A DNA stretch of 64,000 bases from SSF14 sp046331245 (GTDB lineage Bacteria > Actinomycetota > Acidimicrobiia > Acidimicrobiales > Microtrichaceae). The notes below the pieces were generated by a model. That model searched no databases and was not told the origin of the DNA. It worked only from the letters and a program-made list of their open reading frames with translations. The position numbers were made by a program, and so were the translations under genes. The stretch covers positions 62,001-126,000 of the forward strand of contig JAXLRH010000005.1 of the NCBI GenBank assembly GCA_046331245.1, in the 5' to 3' direction. Within the stretch, counting starts at the first letter, position 1; every line of letters begins with the position of its first letter. Below are positions 24,667 through 33,902 of this stretch, piece by piece.

Positions 24667-25812
24667 TCACCGGAAGTGGAAGACGGGGGCGACGTCCGCG
24701 TCGTCGAGCGGCGCGAGGCGCCCCCGACGCCGGAGCTCGGGCAGCAGGCCCTCGCCCACCCACCAGGCCTCTTCCAGGTGCGGGTAGCCCGAGAGGATGA
24801 ACTCCTCGAAGCCGAGCGCGGCGTACTCCTCGATGCGGTCTGCGACCTCGTCGTAGCTGCCCACGAGCGCGGTGCCGGCCCCGCCGCGGACGAGGCCGAT
24901 GCCGGTCCACACGTTGGGATGGATCTCGAGCGAGTGCGGGTCGGACAGGTCGGCCTGCGCCGACGCGGCGCCGCTGATCTCCGCCATGCGTCGCTGGCCC
25001 TCCGACTGCGTCGCGTCGAAGTCGGCGCGTGCGGCAGCGATCGACTCGGGGGTCATGCCGGCCTGCAGGCGGGCGGCCTCGGCCCACGCCTCCTCCGCCG
25101 TGGGGCGGGCGATCGTGTGGAACCGGATGCCGAAGCGGACGGTGCGCCCCTCATTGGCCGCGAGCTTGCGCATGCGGTCGACGCGCTCGGCCACCATCGC
25201 CGGCGGCTCGCCCCACGCCAGGTACACGTCGGCGCCGGCGGCGGCCACCGTCTCGGCGGCGGGCGAGGCGCCGCCGAAGTACACCTCGGGCATGGGCTGC
25301 GGCGTCTCGCGCGTGGTGGCCGCCGTCACCTCGTAGAAGTCGCCGGCGAAGTCGGCGGGCTCGCCGCTCCACGCCCGCTTCATCACCTCGATGAACTCGC
25401 CGGTGCGGGCGTAGCGCGCCTCCTTGTCGGCGTGGTCGCCGAACCGGGCGAGCTCGCTCGGCTCGGCGCCGGTGACGAGGTTGACGATCACGCGCCCGCC
25501 GGACAGGCGCTGGAAGCTCGACGCCATCTGCGCGGCGAGCGTCGGCGACAGGAGCCCGGGCCGCACGGCGACGAGGAACCGCAGGCGCGTCGTCTGTGGC
25601 GCGAGCATCGCCGTGGTGACCCATGCGTCCTCGCACCCGGTGCCGCACGGCGTGAGCACGGCGTCGAAGCCGAGCTGGTCGCACGCCCGCGCGATCTGGC
25701 TCAGGTAGCCGATGGAGGGTGGGCGGACCGGTGAGCCCTCGGCGGACGGCGACACGTCGCGGGAGTCGCCGCCGGTGGGGAGGAACCAATGGATCTTCAA
25801 CGACGTCGTCAC
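24667..25812 (-). CDS. ssuD: FMNH2-dependent alkanesulfonate monooxygenase (SsuD-like)
   Basis: A 381-residue luciferase-like monooxygenase matching the length and motifs of SsuD. It begins KIHWFLPTGGDSR and has RPPSIGYLSQIARACDQLGFDAVL near residue 28, CEDAW, FLVAVRPGLLSP, VNLVTGAEPSEL, YFGGASPAAE, YLAWGEPP and GLVRGGAGTALVG. It releases sulfite from alkanesulfonates with FMNH2 and oxygen to supply sulfur. The GTG at 25812 has AGGAG 8 bases upstream. No SsuABC transporter or SsuE reductase lies in the window. A related sulfonate or other substrate is possible. Confidence 0.9.
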   Translation of the reverse strand: MTTSLKIHWFLPTGGDSRDVSPSAEGSPVRPPSIGYLSQIARACDQLGFDAVLTPCGTGCEDAWVTTAMLAPQTTRLRFLVAVRPGLLSPTLAAQMASSFQRLSGGRVIVNLVTGAEPSELARFGDHADKEARYARTGEFIEVMKRAWSGEPADFAGDFYEVTAATTRETPQPMPEVYFGGASPAAETVAAAGADVYLAWGEPPAMVAERVDRMRKLAANEGRTVRFGIRFHTIARPTAEEAWAEAARLQAGMTPESIAAARADFDATQSEGQRRMAEISGAASAQADLSDPHSLEIHPNVWTGIGLVRGGAGTALVGSYDEVADRIEEYAALGFEEFILSGYPHLEEAWWVGEGLLPELRRRGRLAPLDDADVAPVFHFR

Positions 25813-25879
25813 GACTCGTGCTCCTGGGGGCGGGGACCCAGAAGGATACGCCTCCCCCGGAGCGCTACGGTCACGAGCC

Positions 25880-26806
25880 ATGCCGCGCCCGATCGCCATC
25901 GTCACCTGCGCCGAGGGGCGCCCGTTCGACGACGACCTCGACCCACTCCTCGCAGCGCTCGCGACCACCGCGCTGGGCGACCGGGTGGCGGTCGAGGTGG
26001 TCGACTGGGACGATCCCGCGGTCGACTGGTCGCGGTACGAACTCGCGCTCGTGCGCTCCACCTGGGACTACACGCAACGCCACCGGGAGTTCCTCGAGTG
26101 GACGCGACGGTGTGGTGCGGCCACGCGCCTCCTGAACGCGCCGGAGGTGATCGCGTGGAACTCCGACAAGCGCTATCTCCGTGACCTGGAGCAGGCAGGG
26201 ATCGCGGTCGTGCCGTCGACGTTCGTGGTGTCGGCCGACGAGCCGTACGAGCTGCCGGCCACCGGCGAGTTCGTCGTGAAGCCCACCGTGTCGGCCGGCT
26301 CACGCGATACCATCCGCTACCTCGACGGCGACCACGCGGCCGCCCGCGCGCACGTCGACGCCCTCGTCGCGGCGGGTCGCCCCACCATGATCCAGCCCTA
26401 CCAGTCGGCGATCGACGCGGAGGGCGAGACGGCGCTGCTCTACTTCGGCGGGCGCTTCAGCCACGCCGTCAACAAGGCGCCGCTGCTCACCGCCGGCGAG
26501 CCCGCCACACGCGCCCTGTTCTCCGAGGAGATCATCACGACGACCGTCGCCCGGCCCGACGACGTGGCGCTCGCCGACCGCTGCCTCGCCGCGCTCGGCG
26601 ACGTCGAAGCGTTGCGCGGCGTCGACCTGCCGCTGCCGTATGCCCGCGTGGACGTGCTCACCGGCAACGACGGCCGGCCCGCCGTGCTGGAGCTGGAGCT
26701 CACCGAGCCGTCGCTGTTCCTCGGTCGCGCCGGCGACGACGGGGGAGCGGCCGCGGCAGCGATGTTCGCCGGCGTGATCGTCGGATACCTGGAGGGGGAG
26801 ACATGA
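25880..26806 (+). CDS. ATP-grasp domain protein
   Basis: A 308-residue protein with ATP-grasp features. NSDKRYLRDLEQAGIAVVPSTF (about residue 94) begins the fold, and FVVKPTVSAGSRDT is the nucleotide-binding Lys/Gly-rich segment. RVDVLTG and VLELELTEPSLFL carry the acidic metal ligands at the end. Relatives ligate carboxylates to amines or thiols, often making peptides or glutathione-like compounds. The product is unknown. The ATG at 25880 is divergent from ssuD. The next gene, an alcohol dehydrogenase, overlaps by 4 bases (ATGA), so the two are cotranslated. Confidence 0.82.
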   Translation: MPRPIAIVTCAEGRPFDDDLDPLLAALATTALGDRVAVEVVDWDDPAVDWSRYELALVRSTWDYTQRHREFLEWTRRCGAATRLLNAPEVIAWNSDKRYLRDLEQAGIAVVPSTFVVSADEPYELPATGEFVVKPTVSAGSRDTIRYLDGDHAAARAHVDALVAAGRPTMIQPYQSAIDAEGETALLYFGGRFSHAVNKAPLLTAGEPATRALFSEEIITTTVARPDDVALADRCLAALGDVEALRGVDLPLPYARVDVLTGNDGRPAVLELELTEPSLFLGRAGDDGGAAAAAMFAGVIVGYLEGET

Positions 26807-27903
26807 GAGCAGCACTGCTGGAGACCGGTGCGTCCGCCATGCGGATCGTGGACGACGTCGAGCTGGAGGGGCCGCGCCACGGCGAGGTGCGCGTGCAGAT
26901 CGCCTGGTGCGGGGTGTGCCACTCCGACGTGTCGCAGGTGGACGGCGTGCACCCGGCCATGACGCCGTCGGTGCTCGGTCACGAGGCGGCGGGCGTGGTG
27001 GTCGAGCTCGGCCCGGGTGTCACGTCGCTCGCGGTCGGTGACCACGTGGTGCTCAGCCCGAGCGCGGCGTGCGGCACCTGCTACTGGTGCGTGCGCGGCG
27101 AGCAGAGCAGCTGCGTCAACTCTGCGGCCATCGCGATGGCCATGCTGCCCGACGGCACCACCCGGCTCAGCCGCGGCGGCGAGCTCGTCTACCGCGGCAT
27201 GGGCCTCGCGGCGATGGCGGAGTACGTGGTCGTGAGCGAGGTGGCTGCGGTGCGCATCGACGGCGACCTGCCACTCGACCTCGCGTGCATCATCGGCTGC
27301 GCCGTGCAGACCGGCGTGGGCGCGGCGCTCAACGCCGGCGACGTGCAGGCGGGCGACACCGTGCTCGTGATGGGCGCAGGTGGCATCGGGCTGTCGGTCG
27401 TGCAAGGCGCGCGCATCGCAGGGGCGACGCGGATCATCGTGTCGGACCCGGTCGAGGCGCGACGCGAGACCGCCACGGCCGTGGGCGCCACCGACGTGGT
27501 CGACCCGACGGAGGAGGACGTCGTGAGCGTCGTCCAGCGCCTCACGGGGGTGGGCGTCGACATCGCGTTCGACGCCGCCGGGTCCGCGGCGCTCACCGAG
27601 ACGGGCATCGCGGCGACGCGCAGCCACGGCACCACGGTCATCGTCGGCGCGGCGCCGGTGGACGACGACGCACGGCTCAACGTGGTCACCGCGATGTTCA
27701 TGGAGAAGCGGATCGTCGGCACGTTGCTCGGCGGTTGCCACGCGCCACGGGACTTCCCGCGCCTCGTCGCGCTGTGGCAGTCGGGCCTGCTCGACCTCGA
27801 CGCGATGGTCACGAACCGCCGTCCGTTCGACGAGGTCAACGAGGCGATGGACGACATGCGCGCCGGCCGCGGCGTGCGAACCGTGCTCCGCATCGCGCCC
27901 TGA
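26803..27903 (+). CDS. Zn-dependent alcohol dehydrogenase (class III-like)
   Basis: A 366-residue medium-chain dehydrogenase. The catalytic-Zn region CGVCHSD and LGHEAAG are present, and the structural-Zn cysteines are CGTCYWCVRGEQSSC. The nucleotide fold is VMGAGGIGLSVVQGARIAGA with an acidic end to the second strand (SDPVEARR). This places it near class III and mycothiol-dependent formaldehyde dehydrogenases. It oxidises an alcohol or thiol adduct with NAD. Its ATG overlaps the ATP-grasp stop, suggesting a shared pathway of unknown product. Confidence 0.9.
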   Translation: MRAALLETGASAMRIVDDVELEGPRHGEVRVQIAWCGVCHSDVSQVDGVHPAMTPSVLGHEAAGVVVELGPGVTSLAVGDHVVLSPSAACGTCYWCVRGEQSSCVNSAAIAMAMLPDGTTRLSRGGELVYRGMGLAAMAEYVVVSEVAAVRIDGDLPLDLACIIGCAVQTGVGAALNAGDVQAGDTVLVMGAGGIGLSVVQGARIAGATRIIVSDPVEARRETATAVGATDVVDPTEEDVVSVVQRLTGVGVDIAFDAAGSAALTETGIAATRSHGTTVIVGAAPVDDDARLNVVTAMFMEKRIVGTLLGGCHAPRDFPRLVALWQSGLLDLDAMVTNRRPFDEVNEAMDDMRAGRGVRTVLRIAP

Positions 27904-27983
27904 ACCGGCCACGCAGGATCACCGCCGAAGGCGGTGCGACAGCACTGAAACAAATATTCCAGAGAACGCTCTGTTACGAAACG

Positions 27984-27994
27984 GTGACTGTCAC
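27984..27994. promoter_or_regulatory. Perfect 11-base palindrome upstream of the peptide importer
   Basis: GTGAC-T-GTCAC is a perfect palindrome 75 bases before the binding-protein start, in the only intergenic space of about 165 bases in the window. A weaker stem CAGAG-AACG-CTCTG lies just upstream (27960-27973). These could be an operator for the importer genes. No clear -10/-35 pair is visible. Confidence 0.35.
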
Positions 27995-28069
27995 ACGAAC
28001 GAAGCGGGTACCGGTGTAGGTTCCGCGTATTCCCCGTACCAGAACATCCCCAACCCGGAGGACCACAAC

Positions 28070-29836
28070 ATGAGAGAACGTTTCGGATCGAGACTCACGA
28101 CCACAGGGCGGGCCACCGCCGTGCTGGCCGTGGCCCTGTCCATGCTGGCCGCCGGCTGCGGTGATTCGAAGGACTCGAGCAGCGGCGACTCCAACGGCAC
28201 CGCCGCGACCACCACGCTCCCGCCCCGATCCGACTCGTGCCGCACTCTCAAGTACGAGGACGCCCCCTCCGGTGGCGAGTTCGTCGACTACGCGCAGCTC
28301 GCGAGCGCCGGTGACAACACCAGCTTCGACCCCGACGCCGTGCAGACGCTCGACGAGTCGCAGATCACCGGCGCCCTCTTCGACGGGCTCACCGACTTCG
28401 ACTTCACCGACACCTGCAACCCCGTGCTGAAGCCGCTCGTCGCCTCCAGCTACGAGGCGAACAGCGACGCGACGGAGTTCACGTTCAAGATCAAGAAGGG
28501 CCAGAAGTTCTCCAACGGCGAGCCGGTCCTTCCCCACAACTTCAAGCAGGGCTGGGAGCGCGCCGGCAGCGCCGAGCTCGCCAGCTCCTACGGCTACCTC
28601 ATGGCCTACCTCAAGGGCGGCGACAAGCTGATCGACGGCAGCGTCAAGACGCTCGACTCGATCGTCGCCGACGACGACGCCATGACCCTCAAGGTCACCC
28701 TCGAGCAGCCGCTCGCCGACTTCCCGGCCATCGTGTCGTTCTCCTCGTTCTCGCCCATCGCGGACGAGGACATCAAGCGGGTGGGCAACACCACCGGCTG
28801 GGGCGACAAGGGCGCCGTCATCGGCAACGGCCCGTTCAAGTTCGTGTCCGCCGGCTCGCCCGACAGCGGCGACGTGGTGCTCGAGCGCAACGACAACTGG
28901 GCCGGCAACGTGCTCGGCGACAAGAAGGCCAAGCTCGACAAGATCACGTTCAAGCTGACCACCGACGTCGAGTCCGCCTACACGGCGTTCGACTCCGGTG
29001 AGGGCGACAACGCGACGATCCCGTCGGGCAAGTACGCCGAGGCGACCACCAAGTACCCGAACAACGACACCAAGTCGCCGCAGCTCGGCACCTACTTCTT
29101 CGACATCGGCCACGACGATCCGGTCCTGGGCGGCGAGAAGAACACCAAGCTGCGTCAGGCGATCTCGATGGCGATCGACCGGAACGAGATCAACCAGAAG
29201 GCGTACGAAGGCGCACGCATCGTGTCGACCGGCATCACGCCCCCCGGCATCCCCGGCTTCAAGGCCGACATCGGCAAGTACGCCAAGACCGACCCGGCCG
29301 AGGCGAAGAAGCTGTACAAGGAATGGCAGGACGAGGGTGGCAAGCTCACGGGCCCCATCAAGATTTCGTTCAACACCGGCGGTAGCCACCAGACGGTGGT
29401 CCAGATCATGCAGGCCAACCTGAAGGACGTCCTCGGCATCGACGTCGAGCTCAACGGCATCGACGAGGACTACTTCAAGGTCGTCGCCAAGGCGGGCGCC
29501 TGCCAGATCTGCCGCTCCGGCTGGTACGCGGACTACCCGACGTACGGCAACTTCATGGTCGACCTGTTCGGCAAGGTGTCCATCGGTGGCAACAACCTCG
29601 GTGGGTACAACGACGCGAAGTTCGAGACGGACATCGCGAACGCCCTCAAGGAGACCGACCCGACCAAGCGTGGCGAGTTCTACCAGGCAGCCGAGGAGCG
29701 CCTGCTGAACGAGACCACCAACGCGATCCCGCTCAACTGGTACACCGGTGACCAGGTGGCCAAGGACACGGTGGTCAACGTCGGCCAGCAGCCGCTGGGC
29801 AACATCCTCTGGGAGAAGGTCGGCATCAAGAAGTAG
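28070..29836 (+). CDS. Family 5 (peptide/nickel-type) ABC substrate-binding lipoprotein
   Basis: A 588-residue extracytoplasmic solute-binding lipoprotein of the DppA/OppA family. The signal peptide ends LAAGC with lipidated Cys30, followed by a Ser/Asp/Thr-rich linker. The mature part has the family 5 landmarks FTFKIKKGQKFSNGEPV, GNGPFKF and YADYPTYGNF near the C-terminus. It captures oligopeptides or similar ligands. CGGAGG stands 9 bases before ATG 28070. A 14-pair hairpin follows the stop and then four translocator genes in the same direction. Confidence 0.92.
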   Translation: MRERFGSRLTTTGRATAVLAVALSMLAAGCGDSKDSSSGDSNGTAATTTLPPRSDSCRTLKYEDAPSGGEFVDYAQLASAGDNTSFDPDAVQTLDESQITGALFDGLTDFDFTDTCNPVLKPLVASSYEANSDATEFTFKIKKGQKFSNGEPVLPHNFKQGWERAGSAELASSYGYLMAYLKGGDKLIDGSVKTLDSIVADDDAMTLKVTLEQPLADFPAIVSFSSFSPIADEDIKRVGNTTGWGDKGAVIGNGPFKFVSAGSPDSGDVVLERNDNWAGNVLGDKKAKLDKITFKLTTDVESAYTAFDSGEGDNATIPSGKYAEATTKYPNNDTKSPQLGTYFFDIGHDDPVLGGEKNTKLRQAISMAIDRNEINQKAYEGARIVSTGITPPGIPGFKADIGKYAKTDPAEAKKLYKEWQDEGGKLTGPIKISFNTGGSHQTVVQIMQANLKDVLGIDVELNGIDEDYFKVVAKAGACQICRSGWYADYPTYGNFMVDLFGKVSIGGNNLGGYNDAKFETDIANALKETDPTKRGEFYQAAEERLLNETTNAIPLNWYTGDQVAKDTVVNVGQQPLGNILWEKVGIKK

Positions 29837-29844
29837 TGCAACCG

Positions 29845-29879
29845 GGGGAGGGTGGGCGTACGCTGCGCCCACCCTCCCC
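29845..29879 (+). terminator. Intercistronic 14-pair hairpin after the binding-protein gene
   Basis: Perfect inverted repeat GGGGAGGGTGGGCG / CGCCCACCCTCCCC with loop TACGCTG, 8 bases after the binding-protein stop and 15 bases before the permease ATG. There is no T-run. Such a hairpin commonly acts as a partial terminator or as an mRNA stabiliser that lets the binding protein outnumber its translocator. Confidence 0.7.
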
Positions 29880-29894
29880 GAGCACCATCGACTC

Positions 29895-30896
29895 ATGGCC
29901 GTATTCATCGTTCGTCGCCTGTTCTCGCTGGCAGTCACGCTGCTGGGCGGGTTCACGCTCCTGTTCCTCCTGTTCTTCACGCTGCCCTCGGACCCGGCGA
30001 CCAAGATCGCCAGCAACAACGGCGCGAAGAACCCACCACCCGCCGTCGTCCACAACGTCGAGAAACGACTAGGCCTCGACAAGCCGATCTACGAGCAGTA
30101 CTGGAATCGGCTGCGCGACACCGTGACGCTCTCGGGCGAGAGCTACACGACGCGGGAGAAGATCTCCGACATGGTCAAGCTGCGCCTGCCCGCCAGCTTG
30201 CGCCTCGCCGTGTGGGCCATGCTGCTCGAGGCGGGCATCGGCATCGGCAGCGGCGTGCTGTCGGCGCGACGGCGTGGCTCGATCGCGGACGCCGTCACCA
30301 CCATCGCGGCCGTGGTGGCCGGCGCGATCCCGGTCTTCGTGCTGGGGTACCTGCTCGTGCTGCTCACCGGCGTCTACACCCACGACCACAGCTGGGCGTC
30401 GTGGGCGCACCTGCCGACGCTCAGCCAGTATCACGCCGACAAGTGGTTCTTCATCTTCCCGGCTCCCAGCGAGATCAAGTACCTGATCCAGCCGGCCGTC
30501 GTGCTCGCGTCGGTGTCGACGGCGATCGTCGCACGCCTGACGCGCACCACGATGCTGGAGGCGCAGACCGCCGACCACGTGCGCACCGCCCGGGCCAAGG
30601 GCCTCACCGAGAAGACGGTGTCGCGACGCCACGTCCTGCGCAACGCCCTCATCCCCGTGGTCACCTTCATCGGCATCGACTTCGGCACCCTCATCGGCTT
30701 CGCCATCCTCACCGAGACCGTGTTCCAGTGGCCCGGCCTCGGCTCGAAGGTGGCCCGGGCCGCCGGCCAGTCCGACCTGCCGGTCGTGCTGACGCTGTCG
30801 ATGGTCGTCATGCTGCTGTACGGGATCGCCAACCTGCTCGTCGACATCAGCTACGCCAAGCTCGATCCGCGCATCCGGCTCTCGGGGGCGAAATGA
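29895..30896 (+). CDS. dppB: Dipeptide/oligopeptide ABC permease (DppB type)
   Basis: A 333-residue permease with six membrane helices. The first helix (VRRLFSLAVTLLGGFTLLFLLFFTL, about residues 6-29) is followed by a long extracytoplasmic region. The C-terminal half carries the EAA-type loop TARAKGLTEKTVSRRHVLRNAL, which docks the ATPases. ATG 29895 is used although its ribosome site is weak. The terminator-like hairpin just upstream suggests that it is translated at lower levels than the lipoprotein. It overlaps the next permease by 4 bases. Confidence 0.93.
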   Translation: MAVFIVRRLFSLAVTLLGGFTLLFLLFFTLPSDPATKIASNNGAKNPPPAVVHNVEKRLGLDKPIYEQYWNRLRDTVTLSGESYTTREKISDMVKLRLPASLRLAVWAMLLEAGIGIGSGVLSARRRGSIADAVTTIAAVVAGAIPVFVLGYLLVLLTGVYTHDHSWASWAHLPTLSQYHADKWFFIFPAPSEIKYLIQPAVVLASVSTAIVARLTRTTMLEAQTADHVRTARAKGLTEKTVSRRHVLRNALIPVVTFIGIDFGTLIGFAILTETVFQWPGLGSKVARAAGQSDLPVVLTLSMVVMLLYGIANLLVDISYAKLDPRIRLSGAK

Positions 30897-31849
30897 CCGA
30901 CTTCGACTCGCCTCCGGGCGAACCCATCCACGAGGCTCCGGAGATCGTGCACGTCGGCGGCGTCACGATGCCGCTGCCGGGCCTCGACTCGTCGCTCCTC
31001 GACGTGGGCCCGTCGCGCTCGCTGTTCCAGGACGCGTGGCGCCGCTTCCGGCGCAACAAGCTCGCGATGTTCGGCCTGTTCCTCGTGGTCTTCCTCGTGC
31101 TCGTGGCCATCTTCGGCCCGCTCTTCGTGCAGGACCCGACCAAGCTCAGCAAGACGGTGTTCCGCGAGCCGCCGACCAACCAGCACCTGTTCGGCGTCGA
31201 CCAGAACGGCGCCGACATCCTCGCCCGCGTCGTCTACGGCATCCGACTGTCGCTGTTCATCGGCATCATGGCGACGCTGCTCGAGACGTTCATCGGCCTG
31301 CTCGTCGGCGCACTCGCCGGCTGGTACGGCCGGTGGGTCGACTCGATCAGCATGCGCTTCGTCGACATCATGCTGGGCATCCCGTACATCATCCTGGCGT
31401 ACGCGTTCATCACGGTGTTCGGCAAGGGCGTGCCGGCCGTGATCTTCGCCCTGGCGTTCACCGCGTGGCTGCAGACCGCCCGCACGGTCCGCGCCGGCTT
31501 CATCCAGGTGAAGGAGTTCGAGTACATCGAGGCGGCGCGTGCTCTCGGCGTGAGCGGCCGGCGCATCATGCTGCGCCACATCATGCCGAACGTGCTGCAG
31601 CCGGTCGTGGTGCTGATGGCCATCGGCGTCGGCTCCGCCATCCTCTCGGAGGCGGCGCTCAGCTTCCTCGGCGTCGGTGTGAAACCACCGAACCCGTCGC
31701 TCGGGCTGATGGTCGCGGACTCCCAGAGCTTCCTCACCAGCGCGCCGTACATGTTCCTGTTCCCCGGCCTCGCCATCGTGCTCACCGTGCTGGGCTTCCT
31801 GCTGGTGGGCGACGGCCTCCGCGACGCGCTCGACGTGAAGGACAACTGA
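30893..31849 (+). CDS. dppC: Dipeptide/oligopeptide ABC permease (DppC type)
   Basis: A 318-residue permease with a long N-terminal cytoplasmic tail of about 50 residues, then six helices beginning LAMFGLFLVVFLVLVAIFGP (about residue 57). FGVDQNGADILARVVYG near residue 100 and the EAA loop ARALGVSGRRIMLRHIMPN are diagnostic of DppC/OppC. The ATG overlaps the DppB stop (ATGA), and the ATPase gene follows after one base. Confidence 0.94.
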   Translation: MTDFDSPPGEPIHEAPEIVHVGGVTMPLPGLDSSLLDVGPSRSLFQDAWRRFRRNKLAMFGLFLVVFLVLVAIFGPLFVQDPTKLSKTVFREPPTNQHLFGVDQNGADILARVVYGIRLSLFIGIMATLLETFIGLLVGALAGWYGRWVDSISMRFVDIMLGIPYIILAYAFITVFGKGVPAVIFALAFTAWLQTARTVRAGFIQVKEFEYIEAARALGVSGRRIMLRHIMPNVLQPVVVLMAIGVGSAILSEAALSFLGVGVKPPNPSLGLMVADSQSFLTSAPYMFLFPGLAIVLTVLGFLLVGDGLRDALDVKDN

Positions 31850-31850
31850 C

Positions 31851-32894
31851 GTGAGCACGCTGTTGAAGATCGAAGACCTCAACGTCGGGTTCCGCACCGA
31901 GGACGGCGTCGTCCAGGCGGTACGTGGCGTCGACCTCACCGTCGACGACGGGGACGTGCTCGCCATCGTCGGCGAGTCCGGCTCCGGCAAGTCGGTCACC
32001 GCGCTGAGCGTGCTGGGCCTGCACCCCACCGGACGCACGACCGTGAGCGGTCGCATCGAGTGGAACGGCGAGAACCTCGTCACCGCGAGCGACGAGCGCA
32101 TGCGTCAGGTGCGCGGCGGCGAGATCGCGATGATCTTCCAGGACCCGCTGAGCGCCCTCAACCCCGTCTACACGGTGGGCCGGCAGATCATGGAGATGGT
32201 GCGGGCACACGGCGACGTGTCGAAGGCTGCGGCCCGCGAGCGCGCCATCGAGATGCTGGCGCTCGTCGGCATCCCCCAACCCAAGCGCCGCGTCGACAAC
32301 TACCCCCACGAGTTCTCCGGCGGCATGCGCCAGCGGGCGATGATCGCGATGGCGCTGTCGTGCGAGCCGAAGCTGGTCATCGCCGACGAGCCCACCACCG
32401 CACTCGACGTCACCGTGCAGGCACAGGTGCTCGACCTGCTCGTCGAGGTCACGCAGCGCCAGGGCGCGGCGGTCATGCTCATCACCCACGACCTCGGCGT
32501 CGTGGCCGGCATGGCCAAGAAGGTCGCCGTGATGTACGCCGGCAAGGTGGTGGAGGAGGCGACGTCGGACCAGCTGTTCGACGCACCCACGCACCCGTAC
32601 ACGATCGGCCTCCTGCGCTCGCTGCCCCGCGTCGACGCCGACGGCTCGGAGAAGCTGCTCCCGATCGGCGGTCAGCCGCCGTCCATGCTCAGCCCGCCCC
32701 CGGGCTGCGCGTTCCATCCCCGTTGCCCCATCGCCCAGAGCGAGGCCGGCTGCGACACCGAGGTTCCGTCGTTGCACTCCCAGCCGGTCTCCATCGTCAC
32801 GGGCGCCGCGGGTCCTGCGTCCGACCGCGACCACGGCGTCGCCTGCTGGCGCCGCGACGAGGTCCCCACGCTCCTCGGGGTGGTGCACTCATGA
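31851..32894 (+). CDS. dppD: Peptide ABC transporter ATP-binding protein (DppD type)
   Basis: A 347-residue ATPase. Walker A is GESGSGKSVT, the Q-loop is IFQDPLSALNPV, the signature is FSGGMRQR, Walker B is LVIADEPTTALD, and the switch His is in THDLGVV. Past residue 285 comes the oligopeptide-importer C-terminal domain with the Cys-rich GCAFHPRCP pattern, a Fe-S-type cluster in relatives. GTG start at 31851. Its stop overlaps the partner ATPase gene by 4 bases. It works as a heterodimer with DppF. Confidence 0.95.
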   Translation: MSTLLKIEDLNVGFRTEDGVVQAVRGVDLTVDDGDVLAIVGESGSGKSVTALSVLGLHPTGRTTVSGRIEWNGENLVTASDERMRQVRGGEIAMIFQDPLSALNPVYTVGRQIMEMVRAHGDVSKAAARERAIEMLALVGIPQPKRRVDNYPHEFSGGMRQRAMIAMALSCEPKLVIADEPTTALDVTVQAQVLDLLVEVTQRQGAAVMLITHDLGVVAGMAKKVAVMYAGKVVEEATSDQLFDAPTHPYTIGLLRSLPRVDADGSEKLLPIGGQPPSMLSPPPGCAFHPRCPIAQSEAGCDTEVPSLHSQPVSIVTGAAGPASDRDHGVACWRRDEVPTLLGVVHS

Positions 32895-33898
32895 CCCTCA
32901 CGTCCGACGCCATGGCCTCGAACGCCGGCGCCCCCACCACACCCGTGATGGAGGCCGTCGACGTCGTCAAGGAGTTCCCCGTCACCGGCGGCCTGTTCGG
33001 GCGCCGCGTCGGCAGCGTCCACGCCGTCAGCGGCGTCTCGCTGCACGTCAACCGCAGCGAGACCCTCGGCATCGTGGGCGAGTCGGGCTGCGGCAAGTCC
33101 ACCTTCGGGCGGGTCATGCTGCGCCTCCTCACCGTCACCGCCGGCACCGTCAAGCTCGGCGGCCGCGACACCGCGACGATGCCCAACAAGGAGCTCCGCC
33201 GGCGGGCGCAGATGGTCTTCCAGGACCCGTACGCGTCGCTCAACCCCCGCATGACGATCGGCGAGGTGCTCGCCGAGCCGTACCTCGTGCACCAGGGCCT
33301 CAAGGCGAAGCAGGTGACCGAGCAGGTGGGCGACCTCCTGCGCACCGTGGGTCTCTCGCCCGAGCACCGCAGCCGGTATCCCCACGAGTTCTCCGGCGGT
33401 CAGCGCCAGCGCATCGGCATCGCCCGGGCCATCGCCGTCGACCCCGAGGTGATCGTGCTCGACGAGCCGGTGTCGGCGCTCGACGTGTCGATCCAGGCCG
33501 GCGTCGTGAACCTGCTGGAGAAGCTGCAGGACGAGCGGGGCATCGCGTACCTGTTCATCGCCCACGACCTGTCGGTGGTGCGCCACATCTCGGATCGCGT
33601 GGCCGTCATGTACCTCGGCAAGGTCGTCGAGATCGGCACCCGCGACCAGATCTACACCTCACCGCGCCACCCCTACACGAACGCCCTGCTGTCGGCGGTG
33701 CCGATTCCCGATCCGCAGAAGGAGCGCAGCCGCAAGCGCATCGTGCTCACCGGTGAGGTGCCGTCGCCCATCGATCCACCGTCGGGCTGCCGCTTCCGCA
33801 CCCGGTGCTGGAAGGCGACCGACGAGTGCGCCGCGTCCGAGCCGCCGCTCGCCGAGGATGCCGACGGCCACGCCGTCGCCTGCTTCCATCCGGAATAG
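32891..33898 (+). CDS. dppF: Peptide ABC transporter ATP-binding protein (DppF type)
   Basis: A 335-residue ATPase. Walker A is GESGCGKSTF, the Q-loop is VFQDPYASLNPRM, the signature is FSGGQRQR, Walker B is VIVLDEPVSALD, and the switch segment is AHDLSVVRH. The C-terminal oligopeptide-importer extension contains SGCRFRTRCWKATDEC. The ATG at 32891 overlaps the DppD stop. It closes the lipoprotein-permease-permease-ATPase-ATPase operon and faces the HerA-like gene tail to tail. Confidence 0.95.
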   Translation: MTLTSDAMASNAGAPTTPVMEAVDVVKEFPVTGGLFGRRVGSVHAVSGVSLHVNRSETLGIVGESGCGKSTFGRVMLRLLTVTAGTVKLGGRDTATMPNKELRRRAQMVFQDPYASLNPRMTIGEVLAEPYLVHQGLKAKQVTEQVGDLLRTVGLSPEHRSRYPHEFSGGQRQRIGIARAIAVDPEVIVLDEPVSALDVSIQAGVVNLLEKLQDERGIAYLFIAHDLSVVRHISDRVAVMYLGKVVEIGTRDQIYTSPRHPYTNALLSAVPIPDPQKERSRKRIVLTGEVPSPIDPPSGCRFRTRCWKATDECAASEPPLAEDADGHAVACFHPE

Positions 33899-33902
33899 AT
33901 GG

